Assembly (NCBI GenBank): GCA_019635735.1
Contig: JAHBYX010000009.1
Coordinates: 26,001-90,000, forward strand
DNA: 64,000 nt
Direction: 5' to 3'
DNA from: Mesorhizobium sp.
Lineage (GTDB): Bacteria; Pseudomonadota; Alphaproteobacteria; Rhizobiales; Rhizobiaceae
Below, piece by piece: positions 27,126-37,618 of the stretch. Made by a program: the position numbers and the translations under genes. Under the pieces are notes generated by a model. The model searched no databases. It was not told the origin of the DNA and saw only the letters and a list, made by a program, of their open reading frames with translations. The first letter of the stretch is position 1. The number at the start of each line of letters is the position of its first letter.

Positions 27126-27899
27126 ATGCCGGAGATCAAGAGCCTCGCCGCAGCCGCCGCGTCGATGTCGGCGCGGCTTCTGTTTCCGCCCGTCTGCGCG
27201 GGATGCCGGAGGATCGTCAGCGAGCCGGGGTCGCTGTGCGGCGAATGCTGGCGGGGCCTGCGCTTTCTCGAGCAGCCCTGGTGCGAGGTCATGGGCACCC
27301 CGTTCAGCCACGAGATGGGGCCGGGAATGCTCTCGGCGGATGCCATCGCCAATCCGCCGCCCTTCGACCGGGCGCGGGCGGCGGTGGCGCATGGCGGCAT
27401 CGCGCGGCGCATGGTGCACGGGTTGAAATATGGCGACCGCACCGATCTTGCGCCCTGGATGGCCCGCTGGATGATCCGGGCGGGGCGCGAGCTTTTGCCG
27501 GGCGCCGACCTGATCGTGCCGGTGCCGCTGCACCGCATGCGCTTCCTCTATCGCCGGTTCAATCAGTCGGCGGAGCTGGCGCGGGCGATCTCGCGCCTGT
27601 CGGGCGTCCCCTTCTCGCCCGACGTGGTCCACCGCGTGAAGCCGACGCGGCAGCAGGTCGGGCTCGGGCTCAGGCAGCGCGAGGACAATGTGCGTGGCGC
27701 GTTCAAGGTGGCGGCGGAAGCGGAGATCGAGGTGGCGGGCCGGCGCATCGTCGTTGTCGACGACGTCTATACGACGGGCGCCACCGTTTCGGCGGTGGCG
27801 AAAGCCCTGCGCAGGGCGGGTGCTGCGCGCATCGACGTGCTCACCTTCGCCCGCGTCCTGCCGGGGGACTTTCGACCCGAGGAAGACGGCCCTATATAG
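27126..27899 (+). CDS. comF: ComF-family phosphoribosyltransferase-like protein
   Basis: This 257-residue protein has a zinc ribbon near the N-terminus (CAGCRR...CGECW) and a C-terminal phosphoribosyltransferase fold with the PRPP loop VVVDDVYTTGATV. ComF proteins act in DNA uptake in naturally competent bacteria. In alphaproteobacteria they are conserved without known competence. It is divergent from the methyltransferase gene and 29 bases ahead of the glutaredoxin gene. Confidence 0.9.
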   Translation: MPEIKSLAAAAASMSARLLFPPVCAGCRRIVSEPGSLCGECWRGLRFLEQPWCEVMGTPFSHEMGPGMLSADAIANPPPFDRARAAVAHGGIARRMVHGLKYGDRTDLAPWMARWMIRAGRELLPGADLIVPVPLHRMRFLYRRFNQSAELARAISRLSGVPFSPDVVHRVKPTRQQVGLGLRQREDNVRGAFKVAAEAEIEVAGRRIVVVDDVYTTGATVSAVAKALRRAGAARIDVLTFARVLPGDFRPEEDGPI

Positions 27900-27928
27900 C
27901 GGTGCAGGCGGTCAAGGCTGGACAGGAC

Positions 27929-28186
27929 ATGGCACAGGTTACGATCTACACGCGCGATTTCTGCGGCTACTGCGCGGCGGCGAAACGGCTGCTCAGCGAA
28001 AAGGGCGTCGATTTCGTAGAGCACGATGCAAGCTTCTCGCCGGAATTGCGCAAGGAGATGATCCAGCGCGCCAACGGCCGTTCGACCTTCCCGCAGATCT
28101 TCGTCGGCGAGACGCATGTCGGCGGCTGCGACGACCTCTACGAGCTCGACCGCACCGGCAAGCTCGACCCGCTCCTGGCCGCCTGA
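27929..28186 (+). CDS. grxC: Glutaredoxin 3
   Basis: This 85-residue dithiol glutaredoxin starts MAQVTIYTRDFCGYCAAAKR with the redox pair CGYC at residues 12-15. The glutathione-binding stretch is TFPQIFVGETHVGGCDD. It reduces protein disulfides or glutathione mixed disulfides using glutathione. It sits between comF and the nitrilase gene in a likely operon. Confidence 0.95.
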   Translation: MAQVTIYTRDFCGYCAAAKRLLSEKGVDFVEHDASFSPELRKEMIQRANGRSTFPQIFVGETHVGGCDDLYELDRTGKLDPLLAA

Positions 28187-28197
28187 GGAACCGCTAC

Positions 28198-29055
28198 ATG
28201 ACCATATTCAGGGCCGCCGCCGTCCAGATGCGTTCCGGCATCTCGGTCGAGAGGAATGCCGAGACGTTCGAGAAAATGGTGCGCGAAGCCGCGGGCAACG
28301 GCGCAACTTACATCCAGACGCCAGAAATGACCGGCGCGCTGATGCGCGACCGCGCCTCGCTCAAGGCATCGCTGAAGGACGATACGGGCGACCTGATCGC
28401 ATCCGCCGCACGGCGCCTGGCGCGGGAACTCGGCGTCCACATCCATGTCGGCTCCACGGCGATCGCGGCGGGAGAGAAGATCGCCAACCGCGGCTTCATG
28501 GTCGGCCCGGACGGGGCCGGCATCGCCACCTACGACAAGATCCACATGTTCGACGTCGATCTCGACAATGGCGAGAGCTGGCGCGAGTCCGCCACCTATC
28601 AGCCGGGCGGGCGCAGCGTCGTCGCCGTACTGCCTTTCGCCAGTATCGGCATGGCGGTCTGCTACGACCTGCGCTTTCCGCAGCTGTTTCGCGCGCAGGC
28701 GATGGCCGGGGCCGAGGTGCTGACCGTGCCCGCCGCCTTCACCCGCCAGACGGGCGAGGCGCACTGGCACGTGCTCCTGCGCGCCCGCGCCATCGAGAAC
28801 GGCGCCTGGGTGATCGCCGCCGCGCAAGGGGGAACCCATGAGGACGGGCGCGAGACCTTCGGCCATTCCATGGTCGTCGACCCGTGGGGTCGCATCGTCG
28901 CCGAGGCGGACCACGCCGAACCCGGCATCGTCTATGCCGAGATCGACGCGGCCGCGTCGGCCGAGGCGCGCAAGAAGATCCCCAATCTCAAGAATGCGCG
29001 CGAATTCTCCGTCGAGGTCGCGCGCCCCGCGCCCGCCCTGAAGGCCGCGTCGTGA
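28198..29055 (+). CDS. Carbon-nitrogen hydrolase (Nit2/deaminated glutathione amidase-like)
   Basis: This 285-residue nitrilase-superfamily amidase carries the catalytic triad: Glu in QTPEMTGAL, Lys in TYDKIHMFDVD and Cys in AVCYDLRFPQLFR. The Nit1/Nit2 branch removes deaminated glutathione or omega-amides. The location next to grxC makes a glutathione-linked repair role plausible. It starts 11 bases after grxC and its stop overlaps the following GTG. Confidence 0.9.
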   Translation: MTIFRAAAVQMRSGISVERNAETFEKMVREAAGNGATYIQTPEMTGALMRDRASLKASLKDDTGDLIASAARRLARELGVHIHVGSTAIAAGEKIANRGFMVGPDGAGIATYDKIHMFDVDLDNGESWRESATYQPGGRSVVAVLPFASIGMAVCYDLRFPQLFRAQAMAGAEVLTVPAAFTRQTGEAHWHVLLRARAIENGAWVIAAAQGGTHEDGRETFGHSMVVDPWGRIVAEADHAEPGIVYAEIDAAASAEARKKIPNLKNAREFSVEVARPAPALKAAS

Positions 29056-29477
29056 TCCGGTTCTCGCTCCATTGCGACCAGGCCCACGAGTTCGAGGGCT
29101 GGTTCCGCGACAATGGCGACTTCGACACGCAGTCGAAGCGCGGCTTCGTCGAATGCCCTGCGTGCGGCTCCAACAAGGTGTCGAAGTCGCTGATGGCGCC
29201 GGCCGTCTCCACCGGCCGCAAGAAGGAGAAGATGGCGCTCGCAGCCACCGCCGAACAGAAGAAGCTGATGGCGGCCCTGAAGGAGATGTCGAAGCAGGTG
29301 CGCGAGAACGCCGAGAACGTCGGCGACAAGTTCGCCGACGAGGCGCGCAAGATCCATTTCGGCGAAACGGAAGCGCGCGGCATCTATGGCGAGGCGACCG
29401 CCGAGGAGGCCCGCGGCCTGATCGAGGACGGGGTCGAGTTCATGCCGCTGCCGGTGTTTCCGGACGACAGGAATTGA
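29052..29477 (+). CDS. DUF1178 family protein
   Basis: This 141-residue protein has the family opening IRFSLHCDQAHEFEGWF and a CxxC site (ECPACGSNKVSKSLMAPAVS), probably metal-binding. The C-terminal part (RGIYGEATAEEARGLIEDG) is also conserved. The GTG at 29052 overlaps the nitrilase stop (GTGA). DUF1178 is common in Alpha- and Betaproteobacteria and its role is unknown. Confidence 0.9.
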   Translation: MIRFSLHCDQAHEFEGWFRDNGDFDTQSKRGFVECPACGSNKVSKSLMAPAVSTGRKKEKMALAATAEQKKLMAALKEMSKQVRENAENVGDKFADEARKIHFGETEARGIYGEATAEEARGLIEDGVEFMPLPVFPDDRN

Positions 29478-29625
29478 TTCCGCGCTTTGGCAAAGCAGCG
29501 ATTTGGTCTTCGCTCCGCAATCTCGGACACGCGTTTCAATGCCGGTTTGATGGCTGGATGGCAGATGCCATCTTGATGGCAAGTTCCAGGTGCGCTATTT
29601 TCACCAGACGATTGGAGCGATCCGA

Positions 29626-29895
29626 ATGGCCGAGCCTCAACTTTCCGTCCGCAGCGCCAAGGCAATCGAAATCGCGCATCGCCTGTCGCGGCGCGAAAGG
29701 CGGACTATTGCGGATGTGGTTGAGCGCGCACTCGAAGAGTATGAGGCGCGAGGTGGAGATCGGGAGCCGATCGAACTATTCCTGGCACGATTGGCCGAGA
29801 ACGCAGTGGACATCGACCTACTGGAGGTGATCGGGCAGCGACACGGTCCGTACCTCGGCCCGGATTTTAGTGGACCGGAATATGATTTTCCTTGA
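29626..29895 (+). CDS. VapB-type antitoxin
   Basis: This 89-residue protein begins MAEPQLSVRSAKAIEIAHRL, with a short N-terminal DNA-binding region and helices (RRTIADVVERALEEYEARGG) like VapB antitoxins of the Rv0623 kind. The ATG at 29626 follows GGAG. It overlaps the PIN toxin gene by 14 bases. It would neutralise the toxin and repress its own operon. GC content is lower than in its neighbours, suggesting transfer. Confidence 0.8.
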   Translation: MAEPQLSVRSAKAIEIAHRLSRRERRTIADVVERALEEYEARGGDREPIELFLARLAENAVDIDLLEVIGQRHGPYLGPDFSGPEYDFP

Positions 29896-30295
29896 TACGA
29901 ATGTTATCTCGGAAACGTTCAAGCAAAAGCCGTCTGAAGCCGTGATATCTTGGATCACCCGCTTCGAAAGCGAACTGGCTAGCTCAACTGTGGTGATTGG
30001 GGAGATACTTCACGGTATTCGTAAGATCTACCCGGATCCGCGCGCCGCTCGTTGGGAGGCGAACCTTAAACTCTGGCAACGCCGGCTCGCGGGCAATATC
30101 TACTCATACGACCAGAATGGAGCCGACGCGTACGGGAGTCTGATGGCAGACGCTTCAAAGTCCGGAAGACCGATTTCCGCACCGGACGGCATGATCGCCG
30201 CAATCGCCAAAGCCCATCGTGGTAAGCTTGCCACCCGCAACACGCGGCACTTCGAGCATACCGGCATCGAGCTGATCAACCCTTGGGATCATTGA
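29882..30295 (+). CDS. VapC-type PIN-domain toxin
   Basis: This 137-residue PIN-domain ribonuclease has the acidic residues in MIFLDTNVISE, VVIGEILHGI and SAPDGMIAAIA, then TRNTRHFEHTGIELINPW. This C-terminal pattern is typical of VapC/FitB toxins. The ATG at 29882 is preferred to the upstream GTG at 29870. It should cleave RNA when VapB is degraded. It ends 6 bases from the ubiG stop. Confidence 0.88.
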   Translation: MIFLDTNVISETFKQKPSEAVISWITRFESELASSTVVIGEILHGIRKIYPDPRAARWEANLKLWQRRLAGNIYSYDQNGADAYGSLMADASKSGRPISAPDGMIAAIAKAHRGKLATRNTRHFEHTGIELINPWDH

Positions 30296-30301
30296 CCGGC
30301 T

Positions 30302-31045
30302 TCAAGCCTTCTCCGCCAGCACCATGTAGTTGACGTCCATGTCCTTCGAGCGCTGCCAGCGGTCGGCGAGCGGGTTGTAGGTCACGCCTGAGCGGTCGAT
30401 GATCGACAGCCCCGCCTTGCCGAGGCCGGCTTCGAGTTCATCCGGGCGCACCAGCTTGCCGAACTGGTGGGTGCCGCGCGGCAGCCAGCGCAGCACGTAT
30501 TCGGCGCCGATGATGGCGAGGCCCAGCGCCTTCAGCGTGCGGTTTATGGTGGCGACGAACATCAGGCCGCCGGGCTTCACCATCTGCCCGCATTTGGCGA
30601 GGAAGAGGTCCACGTCGGCGACGTGTTCGACCACTTCCATGTTGAGGATCACGTCGAACTGCTCGCCCTCGTCGGCAAGCGCCTCGGCGGTCGTGGCGCG
30701 ATAGTCGATGGTCAGCCCGCTCGCCACGCCGTGCAGCTTCGCCACCTCGATATTGGTGGCGGAGGCATCCGCGCCGACAACCTCGGCGCCCAGACGCGCC
30801 ATCGGCTCGCACAGAAGCCCGCCACCGCAGCCGATGTCGAGGATGCGAAGGCCTTCGAACGGATGCGGCGCGCGGGTGTCGCGGCCGAATCGCGCCGCCA
30901 CCTGGTCGCGGATATAGGCGAGGCGCACCGGGTTGAACTTGTGCAGCGGCCGGAACTTGCCGTTCGGGTCCCACCACTCGGCGGCCATGCGGGAAAAGCG
31001 CTCAACTTCGTCGGTGTCGATGGTCGTGCGTCTGGCTTCGGCCAT
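30302..31045 (-). CDS. ubiG: Ubiquinone biosynthesis O-methyltransferase UbiG
   Basis: This 247-residue SAM methyltransferase carries out both O-methylation steps of ubiquinone synthesis. Typical segments are FSRMAAEWWDPNGKFRPLHK, the SAM loop ILDIGCGGGLLCEPMARLGA and LNMEVVEHVADVDLFL. The ATG at 31045 is the family's normal start. A further 10 residues upstream are open but not conserved. In related genomes ubiG lies next to lysC; here an ABC exporter and chaC lie between. Confidence 0.95.
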   Translation of the reverse strand: MAEARRTTIDTDEVERFSRMAAEWWDPNGKFRPLHKFNPVRLAYIRDQVAARFGRDTRAPHPFEGLRILDIGCGGGLLCEPMARLGAEVVGADASATNIEVAKLHGVASGLTIDYRATTAEALADEGEQFDVILNMEVVEHVADVDLFLAKCGQMVKPGGLMFVATINRTLKALGLAIIGAEYVLRWLPRGTHQFGKLVRPDELEAGLGKAGLSIIDRSGVTYNPLADRWQRSKDMDVNYMVLAEKA

Positions 31046-31262
31046 GTCGTTCGTCTCCCTCTGCGGCCCAAACAAGTCGGGCGAGAGGACGCCGATGTCA
31101 AGGCGCCCCTATCGCTCGACAGGTGCTCCGGGCAGGGCGGGTGCGATCCGCGCGGCGGGCGGACCAACGCATGTCAGGGCCTGTCAGCTACCGATCAGGG
31201 CAGGTTGGGGTGGGCGGCGATACGACCTATATCGGGCACACCTTTCGCGGAAGTCATTGCCG

Positions 31263-32185
<923 letters not shown>

Positions 32186-32189
<4 letters not shown>

Positions 32190-32947
32190 ACATTCACGCC
32201 GTCCGCGCGATTTACAGGTTCGAGATGGCGCGCACGTTCCGCACCATCCTCCAGTCCATCGTCTCGCCGGTCATCTCGACCGCGCTCTATTTCGTCGTGT
32301 TCGGCGCCGCCATCGGCTCGCGCATTCCGGAGATCGGCGGCGTGAGCTACGGCGCCTTCATCGTGCCGGGACTGATCATGATGTCGATCCTGACGCTGTC
32401 GATCTCGAATGCATCCTTCGGCATCTATTTCCCGAGGTTCACAGGCACCATCTACGAGCTGCTGTCGGCCCCGGTCTCGCACCTCGAGATCGTCGCGGCC
32501 TATGTCGGCGCGGCGGCCACGAAATCGGTGATGATCGGCCTGGTCATCCTGGCGACCGCCGCGCTCTTCGTGCCGCTCCAGATCGAGCACCCGCTGGTCA
32601 TGCTGCTTTTCCTGGTGCTGACCTCGCTGTCGTTCAGCCTGTTCGGCTTCATCATCGGCATCTGGGCGGACGGATTCGAGAAGCTGCAGATCATCCCGCT
32701 CCTCGTCGTCATGCCGCTCGCCTTCCTCGGCGGCACCTTCTATTCGATCGAGATGCTGCCGCCGTTCTGGCACGTCGTGTCGCTGTTCAACCCGGTCGTC
32801 TACCTCGTCAGCGGCTTCCGCTGGAGCTTCATCGGCGCGGCCGACGTGAGCGTCTGGACAAGCCTCGGGATGACCGTGGTCTTTCTCCTCGGCTGCCTTG
32901 CCGTCACCGGCTGGATGTTCCGAACCGGCTACAAGCTCAAGAACTGA
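32186..32947 (+). CDS. ABC-2 type exporter permease
   Basis: This 253-residue membrane protein has six predicted helices and the ABC-2 pattern (YFVVFGAAIGSRIPEIGGVS, then FIVPGLIMMSILTLSISNAS, LAFLGGTFYSIEMLPPFW). It is like YadH and NodJ-type permeases. It forms a half-transporter pair with the preceding ATPase. It runs 11 bases into the end of the convergent chaC gene. Confidence 0.9.
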
Positions 32948-33656
32948 CGGGCGCGGCGCGTTCGAGCCGCTCCGCGACCATTTCCTGCAGGCGCCACAGA
33001 TGCCGGTCGCGGATGCCCAGCATGTCGAGGTGGCTGACCGTGGCGTGGAGATATTCGGCCATCGAGCCGCGAAAGCCGCAAGCGGTCGCCAGCATGTCGG
33101 CGGTCGCCTCGTCGTCGAGTTCGCCGACATAGCGGCCGCTCTTGCGGTTCATCGCGAAGGTCAGCGCCTTGAGCGGTCCTTCCTGCGTGGTCACCGAGAT
33201 CCAGCGCGGCGGAAAGGCCGACGGCACCATGCTCATCTCGCGGCGGATCAGCCGGTGCATGTTCGCCTTAATCGCCTCGTCGGGCAGGCGGAAGACGACG
33301 CCGTTGCACTGGCCGCCGCGATCGAGCGCCAGCATCAGGCCGGGCTGCTCGCGGTTGCCGCGGTAGCGATAGTCCCAGCCGAGGCAGAAGCGCCGGTGCC
33401 ATCCCCGGGCTACGGCGGTGCGGCGGTCGACGAAATCGAAGTCGGGGTTCCAGATCAGCGAACCGTAGGCGAAGACCCAGAACCCGCCGTCGGGCGCGTC
33501 GGCGATGATTTCTGCGACCACGCGATCGTAGTCGGCGTCGGTCGCGGCGACGAAGCCCGGCAGGAGCTGGATGCCCGGATCGGGGATCTTGCGCGCAACC
33601 CGGCCCACATGCGCCTCGGTCAGGCGCATCGCGCCGTTTCCAGTTTTCCTCGCCAT
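32937..33656 (-). CDS. ChaC-like glutathione-specific gamma-glutamylcyclotransferase
   Basis: This 239-residue protein has the gamma-glutamylcyclotransferase loop VFAYGSLIWNP and the ChaC-style middle region (GWHRRFCLGWDYRYRGNREQ). These enzymes split glutathione into 5-oxoproline and Cys-Gly. The ATG at 33656 is used; a TTG at 33683 would add 9 residues. It overlaps the ABC permease gene tail to tail. Confidence 0.88.
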   Translation of the reverse strand: MARKTGNGAMRLTEAHVGRVARKIPDPGIQLLPGFVAATDADYDRVVAEIIADAPDGGFWVFAYGSLIWNPDFDFVDRRTAVARGWHRRFCLGWDYRYRGNREQPGLMLALDRGGQCNGVVFRLPDEAIKANMHRLIRREMSMVPSAFPPRWISVTTQEGPLKALTFAMNRKSGRYVGELDDEATADMLATACGFRGSMAEYLHATVSHLDMLGIRDRHLWRLQEMVAERLERAAPVSS

Positions 33657-33859
33657 AGAGATGTCCCGCACAGTCGAGCGCAAATCCTAACATCGTCCGG
33701 CGAAAGCGCGCCAGATGCTGCCCCTCCGCTCGCCTTGCGGATCGGGGGCGATTTGGCTAAGGAAGCCGCGCCGCGATCCGGGGAGGAGTGCGGCGCCCGA
33801 CCCCAGACAGCCGCGCGAACTTCCGGCAGCGCGGCCCGCATCAGGACCTTTCGACCGCA

Positions 33860-35134
33860 ATGGCGCGCATCGTGATGAAGTTCGGCGGAACATCCGTCGC
33901 CGACCTCGACCGCATCCACAATGTGGCGCGGCACGTCAAACGCGAGGTCGATGCTGGTCACGAGGTCGCGGTCGTCGTCTCGGCGATGTCCGGCAAGACC
34001 AACGAGCTCGTCGGCTGGGTGCAGAACATGCCCAAGGTCGCCGGTTCCAACGCTCCCTTCTACGACGCGCGCGAATACGACGCCGTGGTCGCCTCGGGCG
34101 AGCAGGTGACGGCGGGGCTTCTCGCCATCGCGCTGCAGTCCATGGGCGTGCACGCGCGCTCGTGGCTCGGCTGGCAGATCCCGATCAAGACCGACACCGC
34201 CCACGGCGCGGCGCGGATCACCGAGATCGACGGCTCGTTCCTGATCAAGCGCTTCGGCGAGGGCCAGGTCGCCGTCGTCGCCGGCTTCCAGGGCATCGCG
34301 CCGGACGGCCGCATCTCGACTCTCGGGCGCGGCGGGTCCGACACCAGCGCTGTCGCCATAGCGGCCGCTGTCAAGGCCGACCGCTGCGACATCTATACCG
34401 ATGTCGACGGTGTCTATACGACCGATCCCCGCATCGAGCCGAAGGCGCGGCGGCTTGCCAAGATCTCCTTCGAGGAGATGCTGGAAATGGCCTCGCTCGG
34501 CGCCAAGGTGCTGCAGGTGCGCTCCGTCGAGCTCGCCATGGTGCACAAGGTGCGCACCTTCGTGCGCTCCTCCTTCGAAGACCCGGATGCGCCGGGCATG
34601 GGGGATCTTCTCAACCCGCCCGGAACGCTCATTTGCGACGAGGATGAAATCGTGGAACAGCAGGTCGTCACCGGTATCGCCTATGCCAAGGACGAGGCGC
34701 AGATTTCGCTCCGCCGCGTCGCCGATCGCCCCGGGGTGGCCGCCGGCATCTTCCTGCCGCTGGCCGAGGGCGGCATCAATGTCGACATGATCGTCCAGAA
34801 CATTTCCGAGGACGGCTCGCGCACGGACATGACGTTCACCGTGCCGCAGGGCGACGTCGTCAAGGCGCTGGCCATCCTCGACAAGGTGCGCGAAACGGTC
34901 GGCTTCGACGTCGTCCAGCACGACGACGGCATGTCCAAGGTCTCGGTGATCGGCATCGGCATGAGGAGCCATGCCGGCGTCGCGGCCACCGCCTTCAAGG
35001 CGCTGGCCGACAAGGGCATCAACATCCGCGCCATCACGACGTCCGAGATCAAGATCTCCATCCTGATCGACGGGCCCTATACGGAGCTGGCGGTACGCAC
35101 TTTGCATTCCGTCTACGGTCTGGATAAGCAGTAG
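33860..35134 (+). CDS. lysC: Aspartate kinase
   Basis: This 424-residue enzyme phosphorylates aspartate at the head of the lysine, threonine and methionine pathways. It has KFGGTSVAD at the N-terminus, STLGRGGSDTSAVAIAAA, and two C-terminal ACT domains (about 265-340 and 345-424) that bind lysine or threonine for feedback control. Aspartate semialdehyde, made two steps on, is also an intermediate of ectoine degradation. It is followed by ptsP as in other Rhizobiales. Confidence 0.97.
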   Translation: MARIVMKFGGTSVADLDRIHNVARHVKREVDAGHEVAVVVSAMSGKTNELVGWVQNMPKVAGSNAPFYDAREYDAVVASGEQVTAGLLAIALQSMGVHARSWLGWQIPIKTDTAHGAARITEIDGSFLIKRFGEGQVAVVAGFQGIAPDGRISTLGRGGSDTSAVAIAAAVKADRCDIYTDVDGVYTTDPRIEPKARRLAKISFEEMLEMASLGAKVLQVRSVELAMVHKVRTFVRSSFEDPDAPGMGDLLNPPGTLICDEDEIVEQQVVTGIAYAKDEAQISLRRVADRPGVAAGIFLPLAEGGINVDMIVQNISEDGSRTDMTFTVPQGDVVKALAILDKVRETVGFDVVQHDDGMSKVSVIGIGMRSHAGVAATAFKALADKGINIRAITTSEIKISILIDGPYTELAVRTLHSVYGLDKQ

Positions 35135-35208
35135 CTGGAATCATCGACACGGGAATGGTCGCGTCGGCGCGGGAGGCGCCCGGCGCGATTGCCCGTTGGA
35201 GTTTTGAC

Positions 35209-37479
35209 ATGCCCGATCACGTGCCCGGCCCGCGCGCACTACTGAGACGGCTCCGCGAGCTGATGGCGGAGGCGCTCGATCCGCAGGCGCGCCTCGACCG
35301 CATCGTGCGCGAGATCGCGAAGAACATGGTCGCGGAAGTGTGCTCGCTCTACGTGCTGCGGGCCGATTCGGTGCTCGAGCTCTATGCCACCGAAGGCCTC
35401 AATCCGGGGTCGGTCCACCTGGCGCAGCTGCGCCTCGGCCAGGGTCTTGTCGGCACGATCGCCGCAAGCGCCCGCGCGCTCAACCTGTCCGACGCGCAGA
35501 ATCACCCGGCCTTCGCCTACCTGCCGGAGACGGGCGAAGAGATCTACAACTCTTTCCTCGGCGTGCCGGTGCTGCGCGCCGGGCGCACGCTCGGCGTCCT
35601 CGTCGTCCAGAACAAGACCAAGCGCACCTATCGCGACGACGAGGTCGAGGCGCTCGAGACGATCGCCATGGTCATCGCCGAGATGATTGCCGCCGGCGAT
35701 CTGGCGCGGCTGATCCGGCCCGGCATGGAGCTCGACCTCACCCGGCCGGCGAGCTTCAGGGGGCTGGCCTTCAACGAAGGCGTCGGTCTCGGCCATGTCG
35801 TGCTGCACGAGCCGCGCATCGTCGTCACCAACCTGTTCAACGAGGATATCGAGGAAGAGCTGAAGCGCCTCGACGAGGCGTTGGGTTCGCTCAGGCTCTC
35901 CATCGACGACATGATGTCCCGCCGCGAGGTCGCCTTCGAGGGCGAGCACCGCGCCGTGCTCGAAGCCTATCGCATGTTCGCGCACGACCGCGGCTGGGTG
36001 CGGCGGCTGGAGGAGGCGATCCACAACGGCCTGTCGTCCGAGGCGGCGGTCGAGAAGGTGCAGAGCGACATGCGGGCGCGCATGACGCACATGACCGATC
36101 CCTACCTGCGCGAGCGGATGAGCGATTTCGACGATCTCGCCAACCGCCTGCTTCGCCAGCTGATGGGGCGGGGACCCGAGACGGTCGCCGCCAGCCTGCC
36201 GAAGGACGCCATCGTCGTCGCCCGCCAGATGGGCGCGGCGGAACTCCTCGACTACCCGCGCGAGAAGCTGCGCGGCCTGGTGCTGGAGGAAGGCTCCGTC
36301 ACCAGCCATGTGGTGATCGTCGCGCGCGCCATGGGCATCCCGGTCGCCGGCCAGCTCAAGGGCGTGGTGTCGATGTCGGAAAACGGCGATGCGATCATCG
36401 TCGACGGCGAGGACGGTACGGTGCAGCTCAGGCCGCAGCCCGACGTCGAGGCGGCCTATGCAGAGAAGGTGCGCTTCCGCGCCCGCCGGCAGGAGCTCTA
36501 CCGCGAACTGCGCGACAAGCCGTCGGTGTCGAAGGACGGCGTCCATGTCGACCTTATGATGAATGCCGGGCTGGCCGTCGACCTGCCGCAGCTCGCCGAG
36601 GCGGGCGCGGCCGGAATCGGCCTGTTCCGCACCGAGCTGCAGTTCATGGTCGCCGCCACCTTCCCCCGCGCCGAGGCGCAGGAGCGGCTCTATCGCGAGG
36701 TTCTCGACGCGGCCAAGGGCAAGCCCGTCACCTTCCGCACCATCGACATCGGCGGCGACAAGGTGCTGCCCTATTTCCGCGGTGCGGCGCAGGAGGAGAA
36801 TCCGGCGCTCGGCTGGCGCGCGATCCGGCTGACGCTCGATCGTCCGGGCCTGCTGCGCACCCAGGTGCGGGCGCTGTTGCGCGCCGCCGGCGGCGGCGAG
36901 TTGCGAATCATGCTGCCGATGGTGACGCAGCTCGACGAGATTCTGCAGGCGCGCGAGATCATCGACCGCGAAGTGCGCCACCTGTCGCGCCACGCCTATT
37001 TGCTTCCCACGACGCTGAAGATGGGCGCAATGGTCGAGGTGCCGGCGCTGTTGTGGCAGCTCGATGAACTGATGGAGGCGGTCGACTTCGTCTCGGTCGG
37101 CTCGAACGACCTGTTCCAGTTCGTCATGGCCACCGACCGAGGCAATGCGCTCCTGTCCGACCGGTTCGATCCGCTGTCGGTGCCGTTCCTGCGCGTCCTG
37201 AAGCAGATCGCCGACGCCGGAGCGCGCGCGAACACGCCGGTGACGCTGTGCGGCGAACTTGCCGGCCGCCCGATCTCGGCGATGACGCTGGTCGGCCTCG
37301 GCTACCGCTCGATCTCGATGTCGCCCGCGGCGATCGGCCCGGTGAAGGCGATGCTCACCGAACTCCAGGTCGGCCGCCTCGAGGACATGCTCTCGGCCGC
37401 GCTCGCCGCCGGCGGCGCTTTCCGAAACCTTCGCCGCGACCTGCAGGCCTTCGCCGCGGAAAACGGCATCCCGCTCTGA
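35209..37479 (+). CDS. ptsP: Nitrogen phosphotransferase enzyme I (PtsP), GAF-containing
   Basis: This 756-residue protein is enzyme I-Ntr. An N-terminal GAF domain (about 20-165) is followed by the enzyme I N-domain with the phosphorylated histidine in VTSHVVIVARAMGIPV (H367) and the PEP-binding domain (GLFRTELQFM, GSNDLFQFVMATDRG, cysteine in TLCGELAGRP). GAF domains in PtsP sense glutamine or nucleotides. The ATG at 35209 matches the family start and follows GGAG; ATG 35155 in frame is less likely. Confidence 0.95.
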   Translation: MPDHVPGPRALLRRLRELMAEALDPQARLDRIVREIAKNMVAEVCSLYVLRADSVLELYATEGLNPGSVHLAQLRLGQGLVGTIAASARALNLSDAQNHPAFAYLPETGEEIYNSFLGVPVLRAGRTLGVLVVQNKTKRTYRDDEVEALETIAMVIAEMIAAGDLARLIRPGMELDLTRPASFRGLAFNEGVGLGHVVLHEPRIVVTNLFNEDIEEELKRLDEALGSLRLSIDDMMSRREVAFEGEHRAVLEAYRMFAHDRGWVRRLEEAIHNGLSSEAAVEKVQSDMRARMTHMTDPYLRERMSDFDDLANRLLRQLMGRGPETVAASLPKDAIVVARQMGAAELLDYPREKLRGLVLEEGSVTSHVVIVARAMGIPVAGQLKGVVSMSENGDAIIVDGEDGTVQLRPQPDVEAAYAEKVRFRARRQELYRELRDKPSVSKDGVHVDLMMNAGLAVDLPQLAEAGAAGIGLFRTELQFMVAATFPRAEAQERLYREVLDAAKGKPVTFRTIDIGGDKVLPYFRGAAQEENPALGWRAIRLTLDRPGLLRTQVRALLRAAGGGELRIMLPMVTQLDEILQAREIIDREVRHLSRHAYLLPTTLKMGAMVEVPALLWQLDELMEAVDFVSVGSNDLFQFVMATDRGNALLSDRFDPLSVPFLRVLKQIADAGARANTPVTLCGELAGRPISAMTLVGLGYRSISMSPAAIGPVKAMLTELQVGRLEDMLSAALAAGGAFRNLRRDLQAFAAENGIPL

Positions 37480-37618
37480 GGCTGCAAGATCAGGTCCGCT
37501 TGTCCGATCGGAGGTCGGTTCGGCTTCATTGTCCTGTAACAGCCTCGTTCAAGTGTGCTCCGGCCCGGATTCGTGATATGTTTCGGCTGTCTTAGAACGC
37601 AGCCTGTCGGACAAGCAG

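Noticed and set aside
30295..30308. A FixK-like TTGAC-N4-TTCAA site
   Set aside because: It has a mismatch and lies between two converging stop codons where no promoter is expected.
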